Origin: DATKDP01 sp035546335
Lineage (GTDB): Bacteria > Acidobacteriota > Thermoanaerobaculia > Gp7-AA8
Direction of reading: 5' to 3'
DNA: 64,000 nucleotides
Assembly: GCA_035546335.1 (NCBI GenBank)
Contig: DATKDP010000002.1
Span: 28,391-92,390, forward strand
Part shown: in pieces, positions 17,952 through 25,774 of the stretch
Position numbering within the stretch: the first letter of the stretch is position 1
How the letters are laid out: each line of letters begins with the position of its first letter
Notes under the pieces: model-generated
Told to the model about the DNA's origin: nothing
The model's input: only the letters and a program-made list of their open reading frames with translations
Databases searched by the model: none
Program-made: the position numbers and the translations under genes

Positions 17952-17979
17952 GGGAGAGCGGGCGTCCCGCGCCCGCCCC
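17952..17979. repeat. dispersed repeat family D, single copy
   Basis: The core is GGGAGAGCGGGCGTCCC followed by GCGCCCGCCCC; GGGCG and CGCCC pair into a hairpin with a five-base loop. Near-identical copies lie at 41674-41703 and 63929-63957, and an inverted pair bounds the element at 48075-48313. The position just past a stop codon fits a terminator role. Confidence 0.85.
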
Positions 17980-18136
17980 TGTTCCACACGAGACGATGCG
18001 ACCCAGTGGCCGGCAGGCCGCGCGATCGCTCGATGGTGAGATTCACATCCCGGCAGAGATGCAAAGATCCTCAGCATCTCGCATCATGCCGAGCGGTCCG
18101 TGGCAATCGTGCGAAGCGGTTCGCGGCGGGAGATCC

Positions 18137-18253
18137 CTCCTCAAGCACATCGTGAACCTGAAGCGGATTCACGCCTACAATGCCGTCAACCTCAAGAAAG
18201 GTTATCCTCTTCTCGAGATTCGGACTCCCCGGGAGGTCTCAGGTGATGGGTAA
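18137..18253 (+). pseudogene. possible C-terminal remnant of a PIN-like toxin
   Basis: The frame reads LLKHIVNLKRIHAYNAVNLK then KGYPLLEIRTPREVSGDG before a stop that overlaps the start of the next small gene by eight bases. The ending 'YNAV..GYPLLEIRTPREV' recalls C-termini of PIN-domain proteins, but the match is from memory and short. Nothing toxin-like is recognisable upstream (17980-18136), so if this is a toxin gene it has lost its N-terminal part. The eight-base overlap with the downstream antitoxin-like ORF supports a former two-gene module. Confidence 0.3.
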
Positions 18254-18401
18254 GCTCAAGGTAAAGGAATTCGACTGTGTTCAGAGCATGCGTGAGACGC
18301 GAGACAAACTCAGTTACGAGATCGCGGACATGAATTCCGAAGAGTTGCTCACGTGGCTCCGGACGCATCGGTACGGTGACCCGTTTCTTCAGCGCCCTGC
18401 G
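18246..18401 (+). pseudogene. small antitoxin-like gene fragment, 3' end lost
   Basis: A strong ribosome site (GGGAGG, 18231-18236) precedes the ATG. About 50 residues look like a real small protein: MGKLKVKEFDCVQSMRETR, then SYEIADMNSEELLTWLR and YGDPFLQR. The KVKEFDCV opening resembles short antitoxin-like proteins that accompany toxin genes. No stop occurs where the family normally ends; the frame runs on through the antisense strand of the crp-like gene, whose stop codon starts at 18402. The gene therefore seems to have been cut at the junction. Confidence 0.45.
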
Positions 18402-19085
18402 TCACTCGGGCTCCATGTCGCGGAGAGCGTCGAGATCGGTGATCACGAAACCGTCCTTGTCCGTGCGGACGATCTCGTCCCTCTGCCACCGGCTCATCAG
18501 CCTGATCGCGGTCTCCATCGTCGTTCCGATCAGGTCTGCGATCTCCTGGCGCGCGAGCGGCAAGGGGATGAAGATGCCATCGTCCTTCGCGACGCCGATC
18601 CGTTCGGCGAGCGTGAGGAAAAGACGGATGGCGCGACGTTCGACGGAGCCGGTCATGTCCGCGATGCGCTTGTTGACCGCCATCAGACGCATGGTCAGCC
18701 CGGAGAGCAGATGACGCGTCATGTCCGGCCGCTTCTCCAGCAGTGCGAAGAACTCCCGCTCCGGGATCGAAAGAATCGTCGAAGGCTCCAGAGCGATCGC
18801 AGTCGCCGGGAACGGCCGGCGCTCGAATACCGCGACGGCTCCAACCGGCTCGCCGTCGCCGAGGATTTCGATGATCACGTCGCGCGCTCCGGCGGCCTTC
18901 ACGATCTTGACACGGCCCGTGACCAGCAGATGGATGCGCTCCGCCGGATCGCCTTCACGGAAGACGACGTCGTTCTTCTCATACGTGCCGAGGCGACAGA
19001 GTGGAGTGAGCGCATCGCGGTCCTCGTTTCGGAGAGAGGCGAGCAAGGGGATCGAGCCAAAAGGAAGCAGCGTCTGCACGGACAC
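18402..19085 (-). CDS. Crp/Fnr family transcriptional regulator
   Basis: A 227-residue regulator with an N-terminal cyclic-nucleotide-binding-type beta-roll (about residues 25-115, FREGDPAERIHLLVTGRVKI) and a C-terminal winged helix (LARQEIADLIGTTMETAIRLMSRW). In the recognition helix the Glu and Arg that contact the FNR half-site are kept (ETAIR; FNR has ETISR). There is no cluster of N-terminal cysteines, so it is not a 4Fe-4S oxygen sensor; a NO-sensing Dnr/NnrR-like role fits the adjacent ric gene. The GTG at 19085 is chosen because the frame further upstream is filled by simple repeats; GTG at 19079 is an alternative. Confidence 0.88.
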   Translation of the reverse strand: MSVQTLLPFGSIPLLASLRNEDRDALTPLCRLGTYEKNDVVFREGDPAERIHLLVTGRVKIVKAAGARDVIIEILGDGEPVGAVAVFERRPFPATAIALEPSTILSIPEREFFALLEKRPDMTRHLLSGLTMRLMAVNKRIADMTGSVERRAIRLFLTLAERIGVAKDDGIFIPLPLARQEIADLIGTTMETAIRLMSRWQRDEIVRTDKDGFVITDLDALRDMEPE

Positions 19086-19093
19086 CGTGGAGC

Positions 19094-19276
19094 TTATACG
19101 AATGCGATGCCGCGAGACAGGGCCTCGCCCGGTGAGTCTCGAGTCCCGAGTTCCGAGCCTCGAGTCCCCGAGTTCGAGTCTCGAGCCTCGAGTCCCGAGC
19201 CTCGAGCCTCGAGTCTCACCCGCAGGGCGTCGAGCCGGGCATGGTCGTACCCGAGCAGTTCGTGGAGCGTCTTCAC
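19094..19276 (-). CDS. short ORF with hemerythrin-like start, remainder encoded by simple repeats
   Basis: The ATG overlaps the ric stop by four bases (ATGA). The first 20 residues, MKTLHELLGYDHARLDALRV, resemble the first helix of a hemerythrin/HHE domain, with a His-Asp-His pair of the right kind. Residues about 24-50 then repeat GLEARDS/GTRGSELGTRDS because the DNA is the CGAGTCCCGAGCCT repeat tract. The likely history is a second di-iron protein gene whose body was replaced by repeats. It may or may not be translated. Confidence 0.35.
   Translation of the reverse strand: MKTLHELLGYDHARLDALRVRLEARGSGLEARDSNSGTRGSELGTRDSPGEALSRGIAFV
19134..19218. repeat. imperfect tandem repeat of CGAGTCCCGAGCCT units
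   Basis: About six imperfect units of CGAGTCCCGAGCCT/CGAGTCTCGAGCCT, built from GAGTC and CGAG words, fill the spacer between the crp-like and ric genes. Similar GAGCCCCGAGCC words occur at 62562-62579. Confidence 0.9.
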
Positions 19277-20058
19277 GATCCGGACGAGCTTCCGCAGGCG
19301 TGTGAGAAGGCGAATTCCTCCGGCGAGCCGCTGCGCTCCTCCAGCGATACGGCGCGGGTGAAGTAGACATTGTTCTCGATGTGGATGTGCTCGTGGGTGC
19401 GCAGCTCGAACTCCGTCAGCCTGCGATACAGCTCGCGGTAGCTGAAGCAGGCGCTCTCCGGAGGCGTGTAGTCATCGGTCACGACCCGCAGGCGGCCGAG
19501 CAGCTCGCCGACGCGATCATGCTCGAGCATCATCATGCGGATGGGGTTCTTCACCGTGCCGAAGAAGGGAGTGGGAGGCGGTCCGCCACTCTCCGCCGCC
19601 TCCTCGAGCTGCGCGACGTACGGAAAGAGGACCTGTTCCTCCTTCAGCATGTGCGGCAGCATGTCCGTCGTCAGGTCGCGGACCAGTTCGACGACCTCGG
19701 GCAGCTCCGGCCGCCGCTCGCCGTGAACGCCGAGGACTTTTGCTGCCAGAGGTGCGAACGTCGCCAGCTCCTCGCGCGTGTAACGGTGATACGCATCGAC
19801 GATGTGACCGGAAAGCGTTCGCAACGACTCGGATGACCAGTCCGTTGCGAGGGAATCGGGCATTGCTACAGCGCTATCGACTGCAGCCGCAAATTCCTCG
19901 ACGGATTTCCCGACCGCCGTGCACGCCTCGGAAAGCGTCTGCTTGCCGCCGCAGCAGTAGTCGATCTTCCACGCCTCGAAGACGCGGATCGCGATGGGCA
20001 GCTCGGCGGCGATCTCTCCGATCGTCTGCTCGTGAAGTGAACTTGTCGTGTTGTTCAT
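19273..20058 (-). CDS. ric: iron-sulfur cluster repair di-iron protein (RIC/YtfE/ScdA family)
   Basis: Repairs iron-sulfur clusters damaged by nitric oxide or peroxide. The 261-residue protein has the ScdA N-terminal domain with DYCCGGKQTL (about residues 34-42) and a hemerythrin domain with iron-binding His/Glu elements (HIVDAYHRYTREEL, HMLKEEQVLFPY, MMLEHDRVGELL and HEHIHIENNVYF). The ATG at 20058 follows GGAGGAG and is clearly the start, although the frame is open to 20133. It is somewhat longer than E. coli YtfE (220). It is upstream of a Crp/Fnr-type gene on the same strand, the arrangement expected for a NO-responsive unit. Confidence 0.93.
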   Translation of the reverse strand: MNNTTSSLHEQTIGEIAAELPIAIRVFEAWKIDYCCGGKQTLSEACTAVGKSVEEFAAAVDSAVAMPDSLATDWSSESLRTLSGHIVDAYHRYTREELATFAPLAAKVLGVHGERRPELPEVVELVRDLTTDMLPHMLKEEQVLFPYVAQLEEAAESGGPPPTPFFGTVKNPIRMMMLEHDRVGELLGRLRVVTDDYTPPESACFSYRELYRRLTEFELRTHEHIHIENNVYFTRAVSLEERSGSPEEFAFSHACGSSSGS

Positions 20059-20125
20059 TGGCTCCTCCTGTTGTTCTCGATTATCGGGAACTTCGGTGCG
20101 ATCGGGTATGACGGGCGTCATGCCT

Positions 20126-20180
20126 CCGATCATCCCTTCGGGATGACGGGCCCGTGGGACTGCTGCCGGCCGCAGTCGCG
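20126..20180. repeat. dispersed repeat family B, partial copy 1, with perfect hairpin
   Basis: The perfect palindrome CATCCCTTCGGGATG (20131-20145) is followed by GACGGGCCCGTGGGACTG and TGCCGGCCGC, the words seen in the copies at 20943 and 26922. It lies upstream of ric. The rest of 20181-20412 contains two short GC hairpins (around 20212 and 20309) and no gene. Confidence 0.8.
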
Positions 20181-20412
20181 ATTTCGGCAGATCTAACCAG
20201 GTTCTACAGCGATGGCGGGGCCGCCATTGCGATCGTGCGAGGACGCCGACCCCCGGTTGCGCGGCGTTCCGAGGACTGCGCGCCTTTTTCGCGACTCCGC
20301 CCTGACGGGCGGGGCTGAGGTTGTGTCAGCCTCCTATTAGGTCGCGGATGGAATCGCGCATGCCGGAGCGCGGTGGTTTCCGAAGCGCGGCCCGAGTTAT
20401 GATGATCGGACC

Positions 20413-20667
20413 ATGGTGCTCACGGTTCAGATCGAGGTGACCGAGCAGACGCTGGCCGCGCTGCGGCAGGATCCAGAGGAGTATGCCGCGGAGTTGCGGC
20501 TGGCGGCTGCGGCGAAGCTCTACGAGCTGGGGCGCGTATCCCAGGAAGTCGCCGCGGAGATCGCCGGCTTGAACCGTGTTCAGTTTCTCGACGCACTGGC
20601 ACAGTTCGAGGTTTCACCGTTTCAGGATACGCCGGAGTCCTTGAAGGACGAGCTGGGGCGTGCGTGA
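20413..20667 (+). CDS. UPF0175 family protein (antitoxin-like)
   Basis: An 84-residue UPF0175 protein. The sequence has the family core LRLAAAAKLYELGRVSQEVAAEIAGLNRVQFLDALAQF, seen as LYELGRVSQEVAAEIAGL and NRVQFLDALAQF, a helix-turn-helix-like segment. Members are regularly encoded just upstream of a DUF3368 PIN-like protein, and one follows here with an eight-base overlap. The expected role is antitoxin and autoregulator. Here the partner is shortened (see next entry), so the module is probably inactive or the antitoxin is orphaned. Confidence 0.87.
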   Translation: MVLTVQIEVTEQTLAALRQDPEEYAAELRLAAAAKLYELGRVSQEVAAEIAGLNRVQFLDALAQFEVSPFQDTPESLKDELGRA

Positions 20668-20980
20668 GCTCTGGGTCGTCGACTCATCACCCCTGATTGC
20701 TCTCGGCAGGATCGGCCGGCTCGACCTTTTCTCATCCCTGGCCAGTGACGTCGTGGTGCCGAAGGCTGTGGCCGTCGAGCTCCGGCGGGCCGAAGATGAG
20801 GCAAGCCTCGCATTGTCCGCGTCATGGATTCGAATCGAGAGGACAGAGATCCACCACCTCGTCGCTGCGTGGGGCCTTGGGGCCGGAGAAACGGCGGTGC
20901 TTTCGTTCGCCAAACTCAATGAAGGCTACGTGGCGGTCGTCGGTGAGCGGTGGTGCGCTGCGCGCCTCAACACCGGCTGA
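20660..20980 (+). CDS. DUF3368 family PIN-like toxin, truncated at the C-terminus by repeat B
   Basis: The GTG start overlaps the UPF0175 gene by eight bases. The first 95 or so residues are normal for DUF3368: VVDSSPLIALGRIGRLDLF with the first acidic residue, DVVVPKAVAVELRR, and GLGAGETAVLSFAKLN with the Gly-Ala-Gly-Glu turn. Family proteins usually run about 150 residues and carry a further conserved Asp-Asp-Arg segment after this point. Here the frame enters repeat family B at about 20943 and ends as GERWCAARLNTG, 106 residues in total. The last active-site segment is therefore missing and toxin activity is unlikely. Confidence 0.75.
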   Translation: MRELWVVDSSPLIALGRIGRLDLFSSLASDVVVPKAVAVELRRAEDEASLALSASWIRIERTEIHHLVAAWGLGAGETAVLSFAKLNEGYVAVVGERWCAARLNTG

Positions 20981-21050
20981 ATCCGATCATCCCTTCGGGA
21001 TGGAGTACGGGTGGGTCTGTGCCGGCCGCCTGCGCGCCCCTGCAAACGAC
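20943..21050. repeat. dispersed repeat family B, copy 2, containing the ends of two converging genes
   Basis: It begins GAGCGGTGGTGCGCTGCGCG, contains CACCGGCTG, the perfect palindrome CATCCCTTCGGGATG (20988-21002), and TGTGCCGGCCGCC. The DUF3368 frame ends at 20980 on one strand and the TDT transporter stop (20987-20989) lies inside the palindrome on the other. It probably acts as a two-way terminator. Confidence 0.85.
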
Positions 21051-22066
21051 CGGACTGCGGTCCACAGGAGTCCGCCGAAGGCGAGCGCCCACGCCGCGAT
21101 GGCCACGAACACGACGACGCGCGGAATCACCATCAGGAACTCGAGGTGCGTCGCCTGAGCCAGCCGGTACGTGCAGACCGTGTACATCCCGAGGGGAAAG
21201 ACGGCCCCCCAATACAGCGGGTGATACGTCAGTGGAAAGCGTTTGTAAACATGGCGCCAGTAGCCGAGGATCAGGAGCATCGGGATCCACCAGGTGGCGG
21301 TCGCCCAGAAGAGGATCGTGAAGCCGAGGATGAAGGGCGCGAGTGTCGTCAGAAGCGGCGATGACTCCTGCGCGGCGAACAGCAGCGTTCCGGCGAGAGT
21401 CGAGATCGCCATCGCTCCCATGTTGATCCAATAAGGCGGCATCAGATCCGAGGGCGAGAACCGATAGAACGTGTATCGATAAAAAATGAGGGAAATCAGC
21501 CAGATGTACAACATTCCTCCGGCGAGCCAGAAGGTCAGACTGAGGAACAGCAGCAGCTGGGTTTGCGATCCGGACGACGGTGCGATCAGCGTTGCGAGGG
21601 TCGAGACTGATTCGGTTGCCACCACGGCCACGAGCCATCCGCCGTTGATCCCCTGATCGAGAGTCGGTTTCGACTCCTTCACCGTCAGGCCCGCGAACAC
21701 CGCATAGACGAGCAGCAGCCAGAGCCCGAGGGTCGCGAACCAGAGTGCCGTGGCACTTCGATGGGCGTCGAAGAGGATGAAGAGCTGCGAGCCGAGGACG
21801 CTCGTCGCCGCGACCATGGTGAAGAAGCCGACGCCGCGCTGGTGATCGATGAGATCGCTCAGAACCTCGCGAGGGAACGAGGTCAGGCGTACGATCGTGA
21901 GGATCCAGAGGATCACGTACGCGGGGAGGTTCACGACGAGCAGCGCCAGGGCAATCGAATCCATGCCCATCAGCTCCGCGGCGATCGAGACGATGCCGGT
22001 CGCCATGACCATCGCGAAGTAGGCGGGATGGAGCGTGCGAATGCCGTCCATCGGCGCTGTGGTCAT
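20987..22066 (-). CDS. TDT family transporter (TehA / C4-dicarboxylate / sulfite exporter type)
   Basis: A 359-residue membrane protein with about ten hydrophobic helices; the N-terminal LHPAYFAMVMATGIVSIAAE is the family signature (voltage-dependent anion channel/TehA fold). Members move dicarboxylates, sulfite or small anions, and the position at the end of a molybdoenzyme operon suggests an oxyanion such as nitrite, nitrate or sulfite. The ATG at 22066 overlaps the stop of the previous gene (ATGA), so the two are coupled. The last residues (THPYSIPKG) are encoded by repeat B, so the natural C-terminus has been replaced or extended. Confidence 0.88.
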   Translation of the reverse strand: MTTAPMDGIRTLHPAYFAMVMATGIVSIAAELMGMDSIALALLVVNLPAYVILWILTIVRLTSFPREVLSDLIDHQRGVGFFTMVAATSVLGSQLFILFDAHRSATALWFATLGLWLLLVYAVFAGLTVKESKPTLDQGINGGWLVAVVATESVSTLATLIAPSSGSQTQLLLFLSLTFWLAGGMLYIWLISLIFYRYTFYRFSPSDLMPPYWINMGAMAISTLAGTLLFAAQESSPLLTTLAPFILGFTILFWATATWWIPMLLILGYWRHVYKRFPLTYHPLYWGAVFPLGMYTVCTYRLAQATHLEFLMVIPRVVVFVAIAAWALAFGGLLWTAVRSFAGARRRPAQTHPYSIPKG

Positions 22067-22287
22067 CGGCGTTCCATCTGGTAGATGTACCAGAGCAGTC
22101 CGGCGTTGAGGAAAAGACAGACTGCGCTCGCGATTCCGGCAGGCAGAAGGACTGTCTCTTCGCCGCCCAGAAACGAGTTCATCGTCGCCGTCAGCAACCA
22201 CAGCTGCAGCACGACGATCATGGCGACGATCGAGAGAATGCCGTTGACGATCGTCAGCTTCTGCCGGCGGGAAAAGGAGCGTTTCAC
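22063..22287 (-). CDS. small two-span membrane protein of the redox operon
   Basis: A 74-residue protein with membrane helices at about residues 12-32 and 43-66 and charged ends. Its GTG start overlaps the Rieske gene stop (GTGA) and its stop overlaps the TDT start, so it is a true operon member. It resembles the small DUF6755-like proteins found beside Rieske genes, but the sequence is too short to be sure. It could anchor or stabilise the membrane complex. Confidence 0.75.
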   Translation of the reverse strand: MKRSFSRRQKLTIVNGILSIVAMIVVLQLWLLTATMNSFLGGEETVLLPAGIASAVCLFLNAGLLWYIYQMERR

Positions 22288-22829
22288 CCGCGCACCTCCA
22301 CGCCCGTCGCGTAAATGGCACCGTCGCGGATCTCCAGCTGAATTCGGGGAAGAGGGCGGCGTGGAGGCCCGGCCGTTGGTACGCCCGTCTCGAGATCGAA
22401 CACGCCGTTGTGGCATGGACAATAGAGGCAGTTGTCCTTCGGGCGGGGTGTCACGGCGCAGCTCAGATGCGTGCACTTCTGTCCGTAGGCGACGAACCGC
22501 TCCTCGCCCGTTCGTACGAGGATGCAGTCGTCGTGAGCCGCGGGATAAGCGAACGTCAGCGCACTACCGATTGGAATCGTGCTCAGATCCGCGATTTTTC
22601 GAACGGGCGGCAAGCCGCGGCGTCGCCGACGCAGATTCTCGAGCACGATCCAGGCCTGACCGACCACGAAGGCGAAGCTGGTGAGCACGAGGAACTTGGT
22701 GAAGTCCCGTCGCGCCACGAGCTCGTCCTGAGGCCAGTCGATCGGGAAGTCGTTCCGCCACTGCGGTTGCTCGTGGTACGGGCGGCCATTCGGGGGAACC
22801 GAGAGCTGATCCGGAGGCGTGTCTGTCAT
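22284..22829 (-). CDS. membrane-anchored Rieske [2Fe-2S] protein
   Basis: A 181-residue protein that carries electrons through a Rieske cluster. Residues about 42-62 form one membrane anchor (FTKFLVLTSFAFVVGQAWIVL). The cluster motifs are CTHLSC (Cys119, His121, disulfide Cys124) and CPCHNG (Cys137, disulfide Cys139, His140). It is part of the same overlapping operon as the molybdoenzyme and ferredoxin genes rather than beside a cytochrome b of a bc1 complex. The ATG lies one base after the ferredoxin stop. It most likely links the quinone or cytochrome side to the molybdoenzyme. Confidence 0.93.
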   Translation of the reverse strand: MTDTPPDQLSVPPNGRPYHEQPQWRNDFPIDWPQDELVARRDFTKFLVLTSFAFVVGQAWIVLENLRRRRRGLPPVRKIADLSTIPIGSALTFAYPAAHDDCILVRTGEERFVAYGQKCTHLSCAVTPRPKDNCLYCPCHNGVFDLETGVPTAGPPRRPLPRIQLEIRDGAIYATGVEVRG

Positions 22830-22830
22830 C

Positions 22831-23466
22831 TCACATCTCGTCGAAAACGTTGTCGAGCATGTCTGCAGGGCTCTCGGGGTCCTCGTTCATCGCCGCGGTG
22901 ACGTCGATGTGCTGGATCGCCGGGTCGCGGGGAACCATCATGTTCACTTTGGTGGTGATGACCTGGTTTCCGAACCGGAAGGTGTTCGTCGGCTTCGATT
23001 GCGGTCGCATGCGCTCGATCTCTTCACGCGTTCCGAAATGGAGCGCACCGCTGGGGCAGACCGACGCGCACATCGGTTTCAGACCCACTGAAGTGCGGTC
23101 GTAGCACATGTCACATTTCATCATCAGCGAGAATTCGGTCTGCATCTTCGGTACGCCGAACGGGCAGGCCAGCACGCAGTTGTTGCAGGCGATGCAGCGA
23201 GGCTTGCGCGCCGTCTGCACCACGCCGTCGCCGGTCCGCTTGATCGCGTCGGCCGGGCAGACCTCCGCGCAGGTCGGCGAATCGCAGTGCATGCAGACGA
23301 CGGGGACCGTCTGAACGGAGACCGGCCGCTCGACGAACTCGAGATGGATCATCGACACCCCCTTGTGCGTGTCGCATTCGCTGCATGCCGCAACGCACGA
23401 CTGGCAGCCGATGCAGCGATTCGGATCGACGAAAAACTCCATGTTGGTCGACGGGGGCATGGTCAC
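22831..23466 (-). CDS. four-cluster 4Fe-4S ferredoxin-type electron transfer subunit (DmsB/HybA-like)
   Basis: A 211-residue protein with cysteine groups for four [4Fe-4S] clusters: CIGCQSCVAAC, CMHCDSPTCAEVC, CIACNNCVLAC, and CDMC with the later CASVC, in the interleaved order of DmsB, NarH-like and PhsB subunits. It would relay electrons from the molybdoenzyme. The GTG at 23466 overlaps the molybdoenzyme stop (GTGA), the same coupling used elsewhere in this operon; ATG at 23460 is the alternative. There is no Tat or Sec signal, so the site is cytoplasmic. Confidence 0.93.
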   Translation of the reverse strand: MTMPPSTNMEFFVDPNRCIGCQSCVAACSECDTHKGVSMIHLEFVERPVSVQTVPVVCMHCDSPTCAEVCPADAIKRTGDGVVQTARKPRCIACNNCVLACPFGVPKMQTEFSLMMKCDMCYDRTSVGLKPMCASVCPSGALHFGTREEIERMRPQSKPTNTFRFGNQVITTKVNMMVPRDPAIQHIDVTAAMNEDPESPADMLDNVFDEM

Positions 23467-25772
23467 GTTCTGCGCGGTGCGGCGCGGTGGGCCGCGTCGG
23501 TCGAGCCAGCGCGCTCGATGAAGGTGTCATCGGTTTTTTCGGTGATCGCCTCCTCGCCGGGAGGCTGTTGCGCCTTCTTCATGCGAACCGCGCATACCTT
23601 GTACTCGGGAATTTTGGAGATCGGATCCTGCGCGGCGATGGTCAGCTGGTTGGCTGATTTGCGACCCGGCCAGTGATACGGAATGAAGATCGTGTCGGGC
23701 CGGATCGTCGTGACCACCTGCGCGCGGAGGGTGAGGTCGCCGCGTCGAGACTCCACGGTCGTCCAGTCGCCGTCCGCGATCCCGTACTTCGCGGCCAGCC
23801 TCGGGTGCATCTCGATGCGAGGCTCCGGGTACTGATCCACGAGCGGTCCGATGCGGCGCGTCTGCGTGCCGGAGAGGAACTGGCTGATGACTCTGCCCGT
23901 CGTGAGAATGATCGGGTATTCGTCATCGACGTCTTCTGCAGGCGGCCGGTATGCGGCGACATTGAACCTCGCCTTGCCGTCGGGGAAGTAGAACGGTCCG
24001 GCTCCTCGGGCGACCGGATTCCAGGAATCACTCTCGAACAGCCGCGGTGTTCCCGGATGATCCTCCGAGGGACAAGGCCAGAAGACGCCGTTGCGCGCTT
24101 CGATCTTCTCGTAGGTGATGCCGTAATAGTCGGCGACACCCCCCTTCGAGGCCACGCGCAGCTCGTCGAAGATCTCCCTCGGGCTGTCGAAGGTGAATCC
24201 GTGGGACCGGCCGAGTGCTCGAGCGATGTCCTGGATGATCCGCCAGTCCTGCCGTGCGTCTCCCGGAGGATCGACCGCCTTGTTGATCTTGATCACGCGC
24301 CCCTCCACCTGTGCGACGACGCCTTCGTCCTCTTCGTGGAGCGATCCGGGGAGCACGACGTCGGCGTGCTGCGCGGATTCGCTGAGAAAGAAATCGATGA
24401 CCGTGAAGAACTCGAGCTTCTCCAGCGCCCGGGTGACGAAGGCGTTGTCCGGAAGCGAGACTTTCGGGTTGAAGCAGATGGAGAGCAGCCCTTTGATCTC
24501 GCCGGCGTCGATCTTGCGCATCATCTCGTAGCAGTCGACGCCTGCCTGTGGAATGTGTTCCGGCTCGATGCCCCACACGCTGGCGATGTATGCGCGGTGC
24601 TCGGGATTGCCGATGTCTCTCCAGCCCGGGAGCTGATCCGCTTTCTGTCCGTGCTCGCGTCCCCCCTGCCCGTTGCCCTGGCCGACGACCGTTCCGTATC
24701 CGCAAAAGGGGCGGCCGATGCGGCCCGACGCGAGGACGATGTTGATCGTGCCGAGACAGTTCTCGACCCCGTGCGTGTGATGCTCGATCCCACGCGCATG
24801 CATGAGAAAGCTGGTGCGCGCCTTTCCCCACAGCTCGGCGGCCTGGCGGATCGATTTCTCGGCGACCCCCGTGACCTCCGCCGTCCGCTTCGGCGTCCAC
24901 TGCTTCACCTCGCTGGCGACCGCGTCGAACCCGGCCGTGTGCTTCTCGATGAAGTCGTGATCGAGCCAGTCGTTCTCGATCATCAGGTGCAGAATGCCGT
25001 TGAAGAGCGCGACGTCGCGGCCGGGCTTGACGGGAAGAAAGACATCGGCTGTTCGTGCGATCGGCGTGATCCGCGGATCGACGACGATGAGCTTGCCGCC
25101 GTTCTCTCTCGCCTGCCAGACGTAATTCGTGGTGATCGGCGAACACTCGGCGGTGTTCGAGCCGGCGATGAGCACCACTTCGGCCTCGAGAATGTCGTCC
25201 CACGGATTCGCGCTTCGATCGATGCCGAACGCTTTTTTGTTCGCCGCGCCGGCGCTGACCATGCAGAGGCGGCCGTTGTAGTCGATGTACTTCGTGCCGA
25301 GGCAGACACGCGCAAACTTCCCCATCAGGTACGTCTTCTCGGTTGTGAGACTGGCGCCGCTCAGCACGCCGAAAGCGTCCTTCCCCCAGGTCGACTGAAT
25401 GCGATCAATCTCTGCGGCGACCCGGGTGATCGCCGCGTCGTAGGGGAGCGCCTCGAAGCCGCTCGCGGAATCGGGATTGCGCTGCAGAGCGGTCAGCAGC
25501 CGGTCGGGATGGGCTCCCTGCAGATAGCGCTTCACCCCCTTCGGGCAGAGCATGCCTTTGTTGAACGGAAAGTCGTAACGAGGCTCGAATCCGATGACGA
25601 TGTTGTCCTTGACCTCGAGCCGGATTCCGCACTGCTGACCGCAGAAGCAGCAATGCGTGTCGACGAGCCTGTCCGGCTCGACGGCCGTATCGAGACTCGC
25701 CCCCTCCATCCGATTCAGGTGGGGGCCGTAGACGTCGATGAGAAGAGCCTCTTCTTTGGGAAGTGTCGCCAT
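23463..25772 (-). CDS. molybdopterin oxidoreductase, nitrate-reductase-like catalytic subunit
   Basis: A 769-residue bis-MGD molybdoenzyme. The N-terminal cluster motif is CCFCGQQC with a fourth Cys in MLCPKG (Cys41, Cys44, Cys48, Cys76). NGRLCMVSA gives Cys170 at the position of the molybdenum ligand in NasA/NarB/NapA-type nitrate reductases, and SNTAECSPI and the C-terminal cofactor domain (GRVISQFLSGTQTRR, FIPYHWPG) follow. No Tat signal is present, so it is cytoplasmic, as for assimilatory nitrate reductases, but the partners are those of a respiratory complex. The ATG at 25772 is chosen because upstream sequence in this frame is the shadow of the neighbouring gene. Formate dehydrogenase is a less likely reading. 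Confidence 0.88.
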   Translation of the reverse strand: MATLPKEEALLIDVYGPHLNRMEGASLDTAVEPDRLVDTHCCFCGQQCGIRLEVKDNIVIGFEPRYDFPFNKGMLCPKGVKRYLQGAHPDRLLTALQRNPDSASGFEALPYDAAITRVAAEIDRIQSTWGKDAFGVLSGASLTTEKTYLMGKFARVCLGTKYIDYNGRLCMVSAGAANKKAFGIDRSANPWDDILEAEVVLIAGSNTAECSPITTNYVWQARENGGKLIVVDPRITPIARTADVFLPVKPGRDVALFNGILHLMIENDWLDHDFIEKHTAGFDAVASEVKQWTPKRTAEVTGVAEKSIRQAAELWGKARTSFLMHARGIEHHTHGVENCLGTINIVLASGRIGRPFCGYGTVVGQGNGQGGREHGQKADQLPGWRDIGNPEHRAYIASVWGIEPEHIPQAGVDCYEMMRKIDAGEIKGLLSICFNPKVSLPDNAFVTRALEKLEFFTVIDFFLSESAQHADVVLPGSLHEEDEGVVAQVEGRVIKINKAVDPPGDARQDWRIIQDIARALGRSHGFTFDSPREIFDELRVASKGGVADYYGITYEKIEARNGVFWPCPSEDHPGTPRLFESDSWNPVARGAGPFYFPDGKARFNVAAYRPPAEDVDDEYPIILTTGRVISQFLSGTQTRRIGPLVDQYPEPRIEMHPRLAAKYGIADGDWTTVESRRGDLTLRAQVVTTIRPDTIFIPYHWPGRKSANQLTIAAQDPISKIPEYKVCAVRMKKAQQPPGEEAITEKTDDTFIERAGSTDAAHRAAPRRT

Positions 25773-25774
25773 CG

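Noticed and set aside
18180..19361. 393-codon forward frame continuing past the antitoxin-like start
   Set aside because: Beyond about 18401 it is the antisense of the Crp/Fnr gene, with composition typical of a shadow frame.
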